Origin: a bacterium
Lineage (GTDB): Bacteria; Elusimicrobiota; Elusimicrobia; Elusimicrobiales; UBA9959
DNA: 19,558 nt
Reading direction: 5' to 3'
Assembly: GCA_021812825.1 (NCBI GenBank)
Contig: JAKAMO010000048.1
Coordinates: forward strand, 1-19,558
In this document: one piece after another, positions 6,332 to 14,634 of the stretch
How positions within the stretch are numbered: position 1 is the first letter of the stretch
Layout: the number at the start of each line of letters is the position of its first letter
The notes under the pieces: model-generated
Told to the model about the DNA's origin: nothing
The model's input: only the letters and a program-made list of their open reading frames with translations
Databases searched by the model: none
Program-made: the position numbers and the translations under genes

Positions 6332-7288
6332 ATGCCCCATCAGCACGACCACTCCAACGAGCACTGCCATGACCACGGCCACGCGCACGGCCATCACCAT
6401 CGCGGCCCGGCCGCCCAGAGGCGCGCGATAGCCGCGGCTTTCTACATAACCGCTGGTTTCATGCTGGTGGAGGCCGCGGGCGGCCTGCTGACGCGCAGCA
6501 TGGCGCTGCTGAGCGACTCGCTGCACATGATGACGGACGCGGCCGCGCTGGGCATGAGCTTCTTCGCCTCCAGGCTGGCGCAGCTTAGGCCTGACTCCTC
6601 GCGCACCTACGGCTACCGCCGCGCGGAGGTGGTGGCGGCGCTCGCCAACGCGATGCTGCTGTGGATACTTTCGGGCTACATGCTGAGGGAGGTGTATGAC
6701 CGCTTCCAGAGCCCGGTGCCGGTGCTTTCCCTCCCGATGCTGATCGTAGCGGCCGTGGGCCTGCTGGCCAACGTGGCCGGCGCCTGGATACTGCACGGCC
6801 ACAGCGGCGAGAACATAAACATCCGGGGTGCCTTCCTGCACGTGATGAGCGACCTGGCGGGCTCCGTGGCGGCCCTGGCGGCCGGCGCGGTCATTTATTT
6901 TACCGGCTGGTACCCGGCCGACACCATCGTTTCCCTCCTTATAATAATGCTGATACTCGTCAGCTCCACCAGGCTGCTGCTGGAGGCTTTCCATATACTT
7001 ATGGAAGGGGTACCCAGGGAACTGTCCCTCAAGGCTCTGGAAAAGGAGCTGAGGTCCATAGACGGCGTCTCGGACGTGCACGAACTGCACGCCTGGAGCC
7101 TTTCCACCGGCTTCAACGCGCTGAGCGCGCACCTCGTGGTGAAGGACCCCGGCAAGAGGCAGACGGCCCTGAAGGCCGCCACCTGCTCGGTGGCGCCGGC
7201 GTTCGGCATCAGGCACACGGTCTTCCAGGTGGAGGCCGAACCGGTGGAGAACTCCTCCTGCGATGTCTGCGTTCCCGGAGCGAATTGA
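6332..7288 (+). CDS. Cation diffusion facilitator (CDF) zinc/divalent metal efflux transporter
   Basis: A 318-aa inner-membrane antiporter of the CzcD/ZnT type, predicted to export Zn2+ or a similar cation in exchange for protons. The N-terminus is a cytoplasmic His-rich metal-binding stretch (about ten His in the first 23 residues). Six hydrophobic segments follow from about residue 31 to 215. The transport site is recognisable in TM2 (LLSDSLHMMTDAAAL, HxxxD) and TM5 (HVMSDLAGS, HxxxD). A C-terminal cytoplasmic domain (about 225-318; VSDVHELHAWSL) ends in an extra CDVC. No ribosome-binding site precedes the ATG at 6332, but the His-rich region marks it as the true start and an excellent -10 box lies 10 bases upstream. 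It is divergent from the prenyl synthase gene and monocistronic as far as can be seen. Confidence 0.93.
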   Translation: MPHQHDHSNEHCHDHGHAHGHHHRGPAAQRRAIAAAFYITAGFMLVEAAGGLLTRSMALLSDSLHMMTDAAALGMSFFASRLAQLRPDSSRTYGYRRAEVVAALANAMLLWILSGYMLREVYDRFQSPVPVLSLPMLIVAAVGLLANVAGAWILHGHSGENINIRGAFLHVMSDLAGSVAALAAGAVIYFTGWYPADTIVSLLIIMLILVSSTRLLLEAFHILMEGVPRELSLKALEKELRSIDGVSDVHELHAWSLSTGFNALSAHLVVKDPGKRQTALKAATCSVAPAFGIRHTVFQVEAEPVENSSCDVCVPGAN

Positions 7289-7359
7289 GGAATATCTGAG
7301 GACGCTCTGAGGTTCCCGTAAGCCCGCCGCGCTAACATATTGAGCGGAGAAGTGCGTGC

Positions 7360-7418
7360 CTGTGTTATTAAAGTTACACAGAAAAAAGTTGACACGCGTC
7401 AAGATTTTGTTGTACTTT
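7360..7418 (+). promoter_or_regulatory. Promoter and candidate operators upstream of the surface locus
   Basis: The gap 7289-7509 holds a consensus -35 box TTGACA (7389-7394) with a weak -10 (TACTTT, 7413-7418, 18 bases on). The -35 box is part of an inverted repeat TTGAC-N4-GTCAA (7389-7402), and just upstream is a second one, CTGTGT-N10-ACACAG (7360-7381). Both are placed where activators or repressors commonly bind; no regulator can be named. The leader would be about 85 bases long. Confidence 0.45.
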
Positions 7419-7509
7419 TATCGGGATTTGGGTTTTAGCCTGTTGCGGTTAAACTGTTTTACTGCGGATCATGGCGGGGCCGGTCCATGCCGGCCTATAC
7501 GGAGGGGAC

Positions 7510-10500
7510 ATGCGTTCATTAGCTAGACTTATCATCGCGGCCGCGCTTTCGGCGTCCGCCGTAATTGCGTCCGCGGCCACCACCGCGCTCAACGTCCACA
7601 TAAAGGACCAGAGCGGGGCGGCGCTGCAGAACGTCCACGTGGCGGCCATAGAGTTCGGCATGAACGGCCCGTCCACGTACACGCTGCTTGGCGTCACCAA
7701 CGCCTCCGGCGACGTATCCTTCACGATACAGCAGCAGAGAAGCTACAACCTCCTCTACAGCATGCAGGGCTACTCCCCCACGATCTCCGACCAGTTCAAC
7801 AATCCGGAATACGACCCCAACAAGTACGTCTGGGCCATGAACGCCACCCCGGTCTACTCCACCTTCACGATGACCTCCGGCCTCACCGGCGTGGGCAGGC
7901 TGGAACAGGAATTCAGCAGCGCCACCGCCAACACCGTGCTCTTCGGCGGCGTCTACAACATGATCTCCCAGATGCCGGGCGGTTCCGGTCTCGTATTCAC
8001 CAGCAATACCGGCACCGGCACCCTGGTAGTGGAGAACGTCCCTTACGCGGAAGCCAATACCTATAATATAGGCCTTTACGACCCGAAACAGAACAAGGGC
8101 ATAGGCCGCAACGTGATGACGGCGCTCGATGCCACCACCCCGATCGTGTCATATACGGGCGCGGCGAAGCTGAATTTCAACCAGGCCATGCCTCCGGCCC
8201 GCGTTGATAATAACACCAGCGGCGGCGGCGGCTCCACCTCTGGCGCCAGCGTGGAAGGCATACTTGTCAGCACCAATTCCGAGCCTATCCCCTATATGGG
8301 CATAGGCGTCAAGGCCTGCGTGGGCTACCAGTGGAACACCTGGGCCAACGCCGACGAGAGCGGCCGCTTCAAGCTCTACGACCTCACCCCCGGGGTCACT
8401 TACTACCTCAGCGTGATGGGCGGCTGTACCTGGAGCCAGAACGGCCCCGGCAACTGCTACGCGCCCTACGTCAGCGCGCAGTACGACTCGCAGGACATCT
8501 GCACCGCGAACAACTCCACGGTGGACCCCAACGACATAGTCTATATCAGCTCCGACGTGCTCTATCATCAGGTGCAGCTCAGCCAGATGCCGCCGAGCAT
8601 AGGCCAGATAAAGGTCTGCGTGAAGTCCTCGGCCGGCTATCCGATACCCAACTCCAACGTGAACCTCAACCCCGATGGCTCGCCCTGGAGCAGGGTGAAC
8701 TGCGTCTCCCACAACTGGGGTCCCCCGCCGGACGATATTTCCAGCCCCGGCTTCTCCAACTCCAATATCAATACCGGGGCCGACGGCTGCGCCACTTTCG
8801 ACGGGCTGCCCAGCGGCAACTACATGGTCAACGCCTGGACGCCTTTCTCCAGCGGCATGACCTCGCCTTATAACGCCGGTCCCGACGGCACCTTCACCAA
8901 CTCCGGCATGAACGGCGGCGGCGGCAACTGGCAGCAGTCCCACTGCGAGGGCACCGGCGTGGACGACTACCGTGTCACGGTGGACACCGAGCCTTCGACC
9001 AACGGTGGCCAGATGCTTCACGTCTATAACAGCAGCGGCACCGTGGTGAAGGACGCGGCTAACCTCGCCATTTCGTCGATCACCTACCTGGTCGCCACCG
9101 GCAACAATACCACCGGCGAAGTGAAGGGGCGTATCACCTTCCCCAGGGTGGTGGACCTCACCAATAATCCCATAGTGATAACCATGTACGGCCAGTGCAA
9201 CGGTCAGATGGGCGGCTGCCCGGCCGGCAATATGGCCCTGATAACCGGCAGCGGCGCCGATCATTACGACTACACCATCAACGTCTCCAGCGGCTTCGCC
9301 TATTACATGAACGTGGGCTCCAGCGGCTGGGGCCGCGTGCGGCGCGGCGGCGGCAACGACAGCATCCACCTCGAGGGTTCCACCAGCGTGGTGGTGAACA
9401 TGAGCTTCGAGCCCGCCGGTACCGTGACCGGCACCGTCTACAAGCCGGACGGCACCGTGCTGACGCCTTCCAACAACCTGTGGGTGGGCGTGAACATAGG
9501 CAGCGACAACGGCTGGAGCTATACGCAGCTGCAGAAGGACGGCACCTTCGCCTTGAAGGACATCCTGCCCGGCGTCAACCGCGTCTCCATCAACGTGAGC
9601 GGCGGCGGGCCCAACGGCGTCACCAACTTCAATTACGCCGCGCCCTCTCCGCAGCCTACTGTCACCGTCGTGGCGGGCAGCACCTCCACGCTCAATATCA
9701 ACCTCGTGAAAGCCAACTATGTCGGCATACACCTGAGCACCGGCATGGTGCCCGATGCAACCGTCATTTCCAGAGGCTACGACAACGTGCTCGGCTTCAA
9801 GGTGGTCCCGGTGCCCGCCGGCACCGTGATGAAGGGCAATACCATATCGGACATGCTCTTCTCCAAGGGCGAAGACAGCTCGCAGTTCCGCTATTCCAAT
9901 CCGACCGGCCCAGGCCAGCCCGGACCTTGCGGAGACAACTGGCCCGGCGGCTTCTGCGCGGCCAGCCTGCCTTCTCCTTCCGTGTACGACCTCTACCTGA
10001 TGAGGTCCGGGGACTTCGGAGATATGTCGTCCACGATCACTATCTCCGTTCCTATCCCGTACCCGCACTTCACGCTGCTGACCTCCAGCAAGAACGTGAT
10101 AGTGGACGACGCGCACGCCAACGCCCTGGTGCGTATGCCGTACAGCATGAGCTTCTCCAGCGGCGTGGTGGTGAACCTCACGCCTTCCACCAACATGTCG
10201 GGCCGCGGCAACGCCGTGCTCAAGGGCGCTGTATCCGCCAACCACTTCTTCAGACAGACGGATTATGACGCGCTGGGCGGGGACTTCGACAAGTTCCTGG
10301 AATACCTGCCTATCGTGGCCCTCTACGACTCCAACGGCGCCTTCGCGGCGGCCGGGGCCGTGGTGCCTCCGCCTTCCTTCATAGCCCAGCACGACCAGGA
10401 CTTCAACATAGCCTTCGGCCAGGGTTTCCCGGCCCTCCAGGCGTTGCTGGCCTCGGCCGGTACTTTCGGCTTCGAGATAAGGGGCCTGGCGCCTTCGGCC

Positions 10501-12408
10501 TGCTACACGGCCGTGGTGACCACCCCCAACTATCCGCCGTACCAGACGCGTACCTGCGTGGGCGCGGATAAATCCACCACTACGATAACGGTGGACCTGG
10601 ACGCCGCCGTAGGCGCGGGCGCCACCGTGCAGGGCGTGGTGACCAGCACCAACTCCGCGGTGCGCCTGGCCAACGTGGCGGTGCAGCTCTCGGGCGACGG
10701 TATCGACACCCGCAGCGCCATCACCGACTCCACCGGCGTCTATAAGTTCGAGGGTCTGCCCGAGGGCGGCGTCAACGTGCGCGTCTCCCTGGACGGCTAC
10801 GCTTCGGCCTCGGCCGACGAGACCCTGGTGGGCGCCAACGTCTACACCAAGAACTTCGCGCTGACCGCGGCCGGCGGCTCCATCACCGGCACGGTCTATT
10901 CGCAGAAGCTGCCGTTCGCCAAGGTGCAGGCCGGCGCCCAGATAGTGGCGTACGACGACACCTACAACGGCCTCCACCCTACGGAGCCCCTGGCCCTGCT
11001 GAAGACCATGACCGGGTCCGACGGCTCCTACAAGCTCTCCGGGCTCGTGCCCGGGGACGTGTACAAGGTGTTCCTGAAGGTCACCGGCAAATACACGCTG
11101 AGCGTGGCCACCACCGCGGTGGACGGCGCGCTATCCGGCGTGGACTTCACGATGCTGGCCAAGCCGCTGGACATAGAGTTGTTCGCCAGGAAGGGCGACC
11201 AGTTCTACGAGTTCACCGTGCTGAACCCGAAGGACTTCAAGAGCGGCGTGGCCACCTGGAGCGTGGCTCCTTATAACCCTGCCGCCGCGTCCACGATGAC
11301 GCTGACGCAGCTCTCCAGCGGCGAACTGAGCGGCAAGATCCCGCTCTCCTCGCTGGCGGCCAACACGGTCTACGTGCTGCAGGGCGTGGCCCAGTCCTAC
11401 TCCGGCAAGCAGGTCGTGCGCGAGCTGCTGTTCGGCAAGGGCTACAAGGGCAACACCAGGCAGAACATAGACGACATCATACTGGGAGACGACACCGAGA
11501 ACGACAAGGGCCGCAAGAACAACGAGGCCGCCATGGACAAGAGCGGCGACGACCCGTCGGCCCTCGCGTTCCCGCCCGGAGCGGTGCTGCCCGTCTCCAC
11601 CGGCGCCATCCCCACCTGCACCTTCAAGGGCCAGGGCAAGGACGACGCCGCCGTGGCGGACAAGGTGGCCGCGCTCGGCGCGGACGCCTTCGCCGGCGGC
11701 CTGTACACCGTCTCGATGGACAGCGTGACATCGAACGACAACAAGTCCATAGAGCTGACGCTGGCCTACGACAAGACCACCGCCACTCTGACGGACCTGA
11801 CCGTGGCCCGCTACAACGACAGCACCGGCGACTGGGACCAGGTGCCCGGAGTGGCCACCGTGAACCCGCTGAAGGGCACGGTGAAGGTGAAGCTCAAGAA
11901 CCTGGCCTCAGTGCTGGCCAGGCCCGGCTCGGTCCAGGTGAACTCCTTCGACGGCAGGCAGTACGTGGTAAGGCCCCGCGCCTCCGCGCCCTCCAGCACG
12001 TCAGGGACGTTCGCCGTGATCAGGCCCTCCGTGGTCACCGGCGGCGGCTACGCCGGCTCCAAGCTGAAGGTGTTCAACTACCCGAACCCCTTTAACCTTA
12101 AGGACAAGGCCATCTCGAACAACCAGGGTGCTTCGCTGCCCGGCACCACCAACGGTACGGTGATCCACGTGGAGGTGCCGGCCGGCAACGGCGGCGCGGG
12201 TCACGTGCGCATCTACACGCTGGCGGGCGAGCTGGTCAAGGACATCAGTGCCACCTTCACCGCGGGCACCCACAACTACGTGCTGTGGGACGGCCATAAC
12301 AGCGGCGGCCAGGAAGTGGCCAACGGCGTCTACTACGGCGTGGTCGAGCTGTCCGGCAAGAAGCCGGCGCGCAAGGACGCCACGTTCAAGATGGCGGTAG
12401 TGAAATAG
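7510..12408 (+). CDS. Giant secreted multidomain protein with carboxypeptidase-regulatory-like repeats and FlgD/T9SS-like C-terminal domain
   Basis: A 1632-aa exported protein. The ATG at 7510 follows GGAGGGG and begins a Sec signal peptide (MRSLARLIIAAALSASAV..ASA); an in-frame ATG at 7471 would only add 13 residues before it. Beta-sandwich units of the carboxypeptidase-regulatory/CNA-B-like kind recur at about residues 24-120, 244-360, 363-448, 535-635, 636-735, 1037-1117 and 1122-1215, recognised by G.V.G.V....G.....V followed by D..G.Y.F.GLP.G.Y.V. Residues about 1345-1480 look ZU5-like (PPGAV...LTLAYD...). The end (about 1515-1632) reads VFNYPNPFN ... VRIYTLAGELVKD ... WDGHNSGGQEVANGVYYG, the pattern of FlgD-Ig/type IX sorting domains. 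Fifteen cysteines, 14 of them between residues 270 and 1016. Likely surface-attached or released; ligand unknown. PorV-like gene follows after 26 bases. Confidence 0.85.
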   Translation: MRSLARLIIAAALSASAVIASAATTALNVHIKDQSGAALQNVHVAAIEFGMNGPSTYTLLGVTNASGDVSFTIQQQRSYNLLYSMQGYSPTISDQFNNPEYDPNKYVWAMNATPVYSTFTMTSGLTGVGRLEQEFSSATANTVLFGGVYNMISQMPGGSGLVFTSNTGTGTLVVENVPYAEANTYNIGLYDPKQNKGIGRNVMTALDATTPIVSYTGAAKLNFNQAMPPARVDNNTSGGGGSTSGASVEGILVSTNSEPIPYMGIGVKACVGYQWNTWANADESGRFKLYDLTPGVTYYLSVMGGCTWSQNGPGNCYAPYVSAQYDSQDICTANNSTVDPNDIVYISSDVLYHQVQLSQMPPSIGQIKVCVKSSAGYPIPNSNVNLNPDGSPWSRVNCVSHNWGPPPDDISSPGFSNSNINTGADGCATFDGLPSGNYMVNAWTPFSSGMTSPYNAGPDGTFTNSGMNGGGGNWQQSHCEGTGVDDYRVTVDTEPSTNGGQMLHVYNSSGTVVKDAANLAISSITYLVATGNNTTGEVKGRITFPRVVDLTNNPIVITMYGQCNGQMGGCPAGNMALITGSGADHYDYTINVSSGFAYYMNVGSSGWGRVRRGGGNDSIHLEGSTSVVVNMSFEPAGTVTGTVYKPDGTVLTPSNNLWVGVNIGSDNGWSYTQLQKDGTFALKDILPGVNRVSINVSGGGPNGVTNFNYAAPSPQPTVTVVAGSTSTLNINLVKANYVGIHLSTGMVPDATVISRGYDNVLGFKVVPVPAGTVMKGNTISDMLFSKGEDSSQFRYSNPTGPGQPGPCGDNWPGGFCAASLPSPSVYDLYLMRSGDFGDMSSTITISVPIPYPHFTLLTSSKNVIVDDAHANALVRMPYSMSFSSGVVVNLTPSTNMSGRGNAVLKGAVSANHFFRQTDYDALGGDFDKFLEYLPIVALYDSNGAFAAAGAVVPPPSFIAQHDQDFNIAFGQGFPALQALLASAGTFGFEIRGLAPSACYTAVVTTPNYPPYQTRTCVGADKSTTTITVDLDAAVGAGATVQGVVTSTNSAVRLANVAVQLSGDGIDTRSAITDSTGVYKFEGLPEGGVNVRVSLDGYASASADETLVGANVYTKNFALTAAGGSITGTVYSQKLPFAKVQAGAQIVAYDDTYNGLHPTEPLALLKTMTGSDGSYKLSGLVPGDVYKVFLKVTGKYTLSVATTAVDGALSGVDFTMLAKPLDIELFARKGDQFYEFTVLNPKDFKSGVATWSVAPYNPAAASTMTLTQLSSGELSGKIPLSSLAANTVYVLQGVAQSYSGKQVVRELLFGKGYKGNTRQNIDDIILGDDTENDKGRKNNEAAMDKSGDDPSALAFPPGAVLPVSTGAIPTCTFKGQGKDDAAVADKVAALGADAFAGGLYTVSMDSVTSNDNKSIELTLAYDKTTATLTDLTVARYNDSTGDWDQVPGVATVNPLKGTVKVKLKNLASVLARPGSVQVNSFDGRQYVVRPRASAPSSTSGTFAVIRPSVVTGGGYAGSKLKVFNYPNPFNLKDKAISNNQGASLPGTTNGTVIHVEVPAGNGGAGHVRIYTLAGELVKDISATFTAGTHNYVLWDGHNSGGQEVANGVYYGVVELSGKKPARKDATFKMAVVK

Positions 12409-12434
12409 ACCGGCATAAAGGACGAGGAGAGACT

Positions 12435-13343
12435 ATGAACAAGAAAATCTGCCTTTCAGCGGCTTTAACGCTGGTCAGCGCAGCGGCCTTCGCCGCCGGT
12501 CCCGGCACCACCGGGGCCAGCTTCCTCAAGGCGGGAGTGGGGGCCAGGGAACTGGCCCTCGGCTCCGCGGCCAGCGTGCTGGCGGAGGGGGCGAACTCGG
12601 TGAACTGGAACCCGGCCGGCCTGGCCGGGCTCAAGACCAAGAGCCTGAGCGCCAGCTACAACATGCTGTTCCTGGACGAGTCGCAGGGCTTCCTGGGCTA
12701 CGCCTCGCCGCTCTCGGGCGGTACCGGCGTGGTGGCGGGCGGGGTTAACTACCTCACCGTGACCAACATAGAGAAGCGCGCCACCGACACGGAAGCCGCG
12801 GACTCCAAGTTCGACAACACCAACGCGGCCTACACGGTCTCCTACGCGAGGCCCGAGGTGGCCTCCGGCCTGGACCTGGGCGCCTCGCTCAAGTACATCA
12901 GCACGAAGCTGGATTCCAACAGCGACCAGGCCGTGGCCGTGGACCTCGGCTCCGTCTACCGCCTGAACGAGGCCTGGAAGGCCGCGTTCGTGGTGCAGAA
13001 CCTGGGCGGCAGCATAGGCCCCGACAAGCTGCCGTTGACGGTCAAGACCGGTGCTTCCACCAGCTTCCTGCAGGGGAAGCTCGCGGCCGCGGCCGACGTG
13101 GACTGGCTGGCCAACGACGAGAGGTTCTACCTGGACCTGGGCGCCGAGTACCTGCTCTCGAAGAACCTGGCCTTCAGGGCCGGCTACCAGTTCGGTCATT
13201 CGCAGGACAAGCTGGGCAGCGGGCTGGTCGGCTTAGGGGCGGGCATAGGCCTGAAATTCGACCGCTTCGCGCTGGATTATGCCTACGTGCCTTTCGGCGA
13301 TCTCGGGGACACCCACAGGATGACCCTCGGGTTCGTGTTCTGA
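12435..13343 (+). CDS. PorV/PorQ-family outer-membrane protein
   Basis: A 302-aa predicted outer-membrane beta-barrel of the PorV/PorQ type. In type IX secretion PorV binds the C-terminal domain of cargo and brings it to the attachment machinery; homologues in other phyla often lie beside proteins with FlgD/T9SS-like ends, as here. After a signal peptide (MNKKICLSAALTLVSAAAFA) comes the family hallmark GTTGASFLKAGVGARELALG, then VLAEGANSVNWNPAGLAGL. Alternating beta strands continue to a C-terminal GFVF, a typical barrel end. The ATG at 12435 is preceded by GAGGAGA. Position directly after the giant protein suggests co-expression and a cargo-shuttle pair. No other T9SS core component (PorK, L, M, N or SprA) is visible in the window, so the export route is inferred. 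Confidence 0.85.
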   Translation: MNKKICLSAALTLVSAAAFAAGPGTTGASFLKAGVGARELALGSAASVLAEGANSVNWNPAGLAGLKTKSLSASYNMLFLDESQGFLGYASPLSGGTGVVAGGVNYLTVTNIEKRATDTEAADSKFDNTNAAYTVSYARPEVASGLDLGASLKYISTKLDSNSDQAVAVDLGSVYRLNEAWKAAFVVQNLGGSIGPDKLPLTVKTGASTSFLQGKLAAAADVDWLANDERFYLDLGAEYLLSKNLAFRAGYQFGHSQDKLGSGLVGLGAGIGLKFDRFALDYAYVPFGDLGDTHRMTLGFVF

Positions 13344-13379
13344 ACGGGCTGATACGCTATTTCCGGAGGGTTTGATATC

Positions 13380-14633
13380 TTGAACAAGATAATACTTTCG
13401 TTGCTGTTCCTGGCGCCGGCTTTCGCCGGCGCTCGGCTTGATGCGGCCGAAGCCGCCCAGGCCTCCGCTTACAAGCTGATGGGCCGGCTGGACGTGTCCG
13501 GCGGTCAGTACTTCTACCAGGGTCAGAAAGGCGCTTTCAACGGCTACGGCCTGCTGGACGCGCAGCTGGCCAGGAGCAACTCCGCCAGTTCCGGTTACTT
13601 CTTCAGTCTCAGGTCCGTCTACACCGGCTTCAAGCAGGTCAACGAGCTGGCCGGCGGCGGCACTCTCTTCCAGCAAAGCATGGACAACTCTCTCGGCGTC
13701 AAGTGGATAAGGCGCTATGAGGGCGGCTGGTCCCTCAAGCCCAGGGTGGGCGTGAAGAGCGAGCTTTTCCGCGAGACCAAGGACGAGAAGTGGGGTAAGG
13801 GCCTTTACGACTTCACCCGCTACGAGGGCGGTCTTACGCTGGAGCGCAAGACCCGCCTGGGCCTCTCCGTGCCGTGGACCTACCAGATCTCCTGGGACGC
13901 CTACTACACCCGCTACGCCAGGTTCAAGACCCTGGCCAGCCAGTACGGCCAGGAGCTGGCGGCTCCCAACCCCGGCAGCCGCACGCTGGACACCGTCACG
14001 AACCAGCTCTCCTACGACAGCGAGTTCGACCTGCCCGGCTTCCTGCGTCTGGACCTCTTCGCCGCGCTGTCGGTGATAGGCTATCCTGACCAGAAAGTGA
14101 TAAATTCCGACGGTCGCTATCTCCCGTCCCGGCGCTCCGACACCTATCAGGCCCTGAACCTGGGCCTCAGCAAGCGCTTTAACGACATGGCGCTCCTGGG
14201 CGGCGTGAGGCCGGTGCTGGGGATGACGCTGGGCCTGGCCAACCTCATCTCCAACCAGAACCACCTGGACACCGACCCTGCGCACCTGAAGTACATACAC
14301 TCGTTCTACGATTACTCCGAGGTCCGCATGGGGCCTAACGCCTACTTCACCTTCGTAGGCTCCGGCATGACGGCCAGCCTGGGCTACGAGTTCGCGGTGC
14401 GCTCCTACGGTGACCGCCTGGCGCAGAAGGCCGACGGCGTCTACACCTCGAAGAAGCTCAAGCAGTACTCCGGCGGCTTCACCGCCGAGGCCGCCTACCC
14501 GCTTTCCGACCATCTGGACGTAAAGCTGCGGGGCAATTGGGCCCTGTCCCGCTCCAACAACCGCTACGAGCAGGTCTACCGCTACAACTACAGCAGCTCC
14601 ATGTACTTCACGGGCCTGGAATGGAGGTTCTGA
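13380..14633 (+). CDS. Predicted outer-membrane beta-barrel protein (barrel-1)
   Basis: A 417-aa protein I cannot assign to a named family. It has a signal peptide (NKIILSLLFLAPAFAGA), then alternating aromatic/polar strands throughout and a C-terminal phenylalanine (GLEWRF), which together suggest an outer-membrane barrel. It is a paralogue of the protein at 17892-19115: shared landmarks are ELAGGG (from residue 89), KPRV, ETKDEKWG (from residue 132) and YRYNYSSSMYFTGLEW at the end. The start is a TTG, preceded nine bases upstream by GGAGGG; no in-frame ATG gives the signal peptide. The FecR-domain gene follows with one base between stop and start, so the two are probably made together. Confidence 0.75.
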   Translation: MNKIILSLLFLAPAFAGARLDAAEAAQASAYKLMGRLDVSGGQYFYQGQKGAFNGYGLLDAQLARSNSASSGYFFSLRSVYTGFKQVNELAGGGTLFQQSMDNSLGVKWIRRYEGGWSLKPRVGVKSELFRETKDEKWGKGLYDFTRYEGGLTLERKTRLGLSVPWTYQISWDAYYTRYARFKTLASQYGQELAAPNPGSRTLDTVTNQLSYDSEFDLPGFLRLDLFAALSVIGYPDQKVINSDGRYLPSRRSDTYQALNLGLSKRFNDMALLGGVRPVLGMTLGLANLISNQNHLDTDPAHLKYIHSFYDYSEVRMGPNAYFTFVGSGMTASLGYEFAVRSYGDRLAQKADGVYTSKKLKQYSGGFTAEAAYPLSDHLDVKLRGNWALSRSNNRYEQVYRYNYSSSMYFTGLEWRF

Positions 14634-14634
14634 T

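Noticed and set aside
7360..7381. CRP/FNR binding site
   Set aside because: The half-sites TGTGT and ACACA are separated by 10 bases, giving a 20-base site instead of the 16-base TGTGA-N6-TCACA arrangement.
8149..10977. 942-codon open frame on the minus strand
   Set aside because: It is antisense to the giant exported protein, whose repeats, signal peptide and ribosome-binding site are convincing. The minus-strand product is H/G/V-rich noise.
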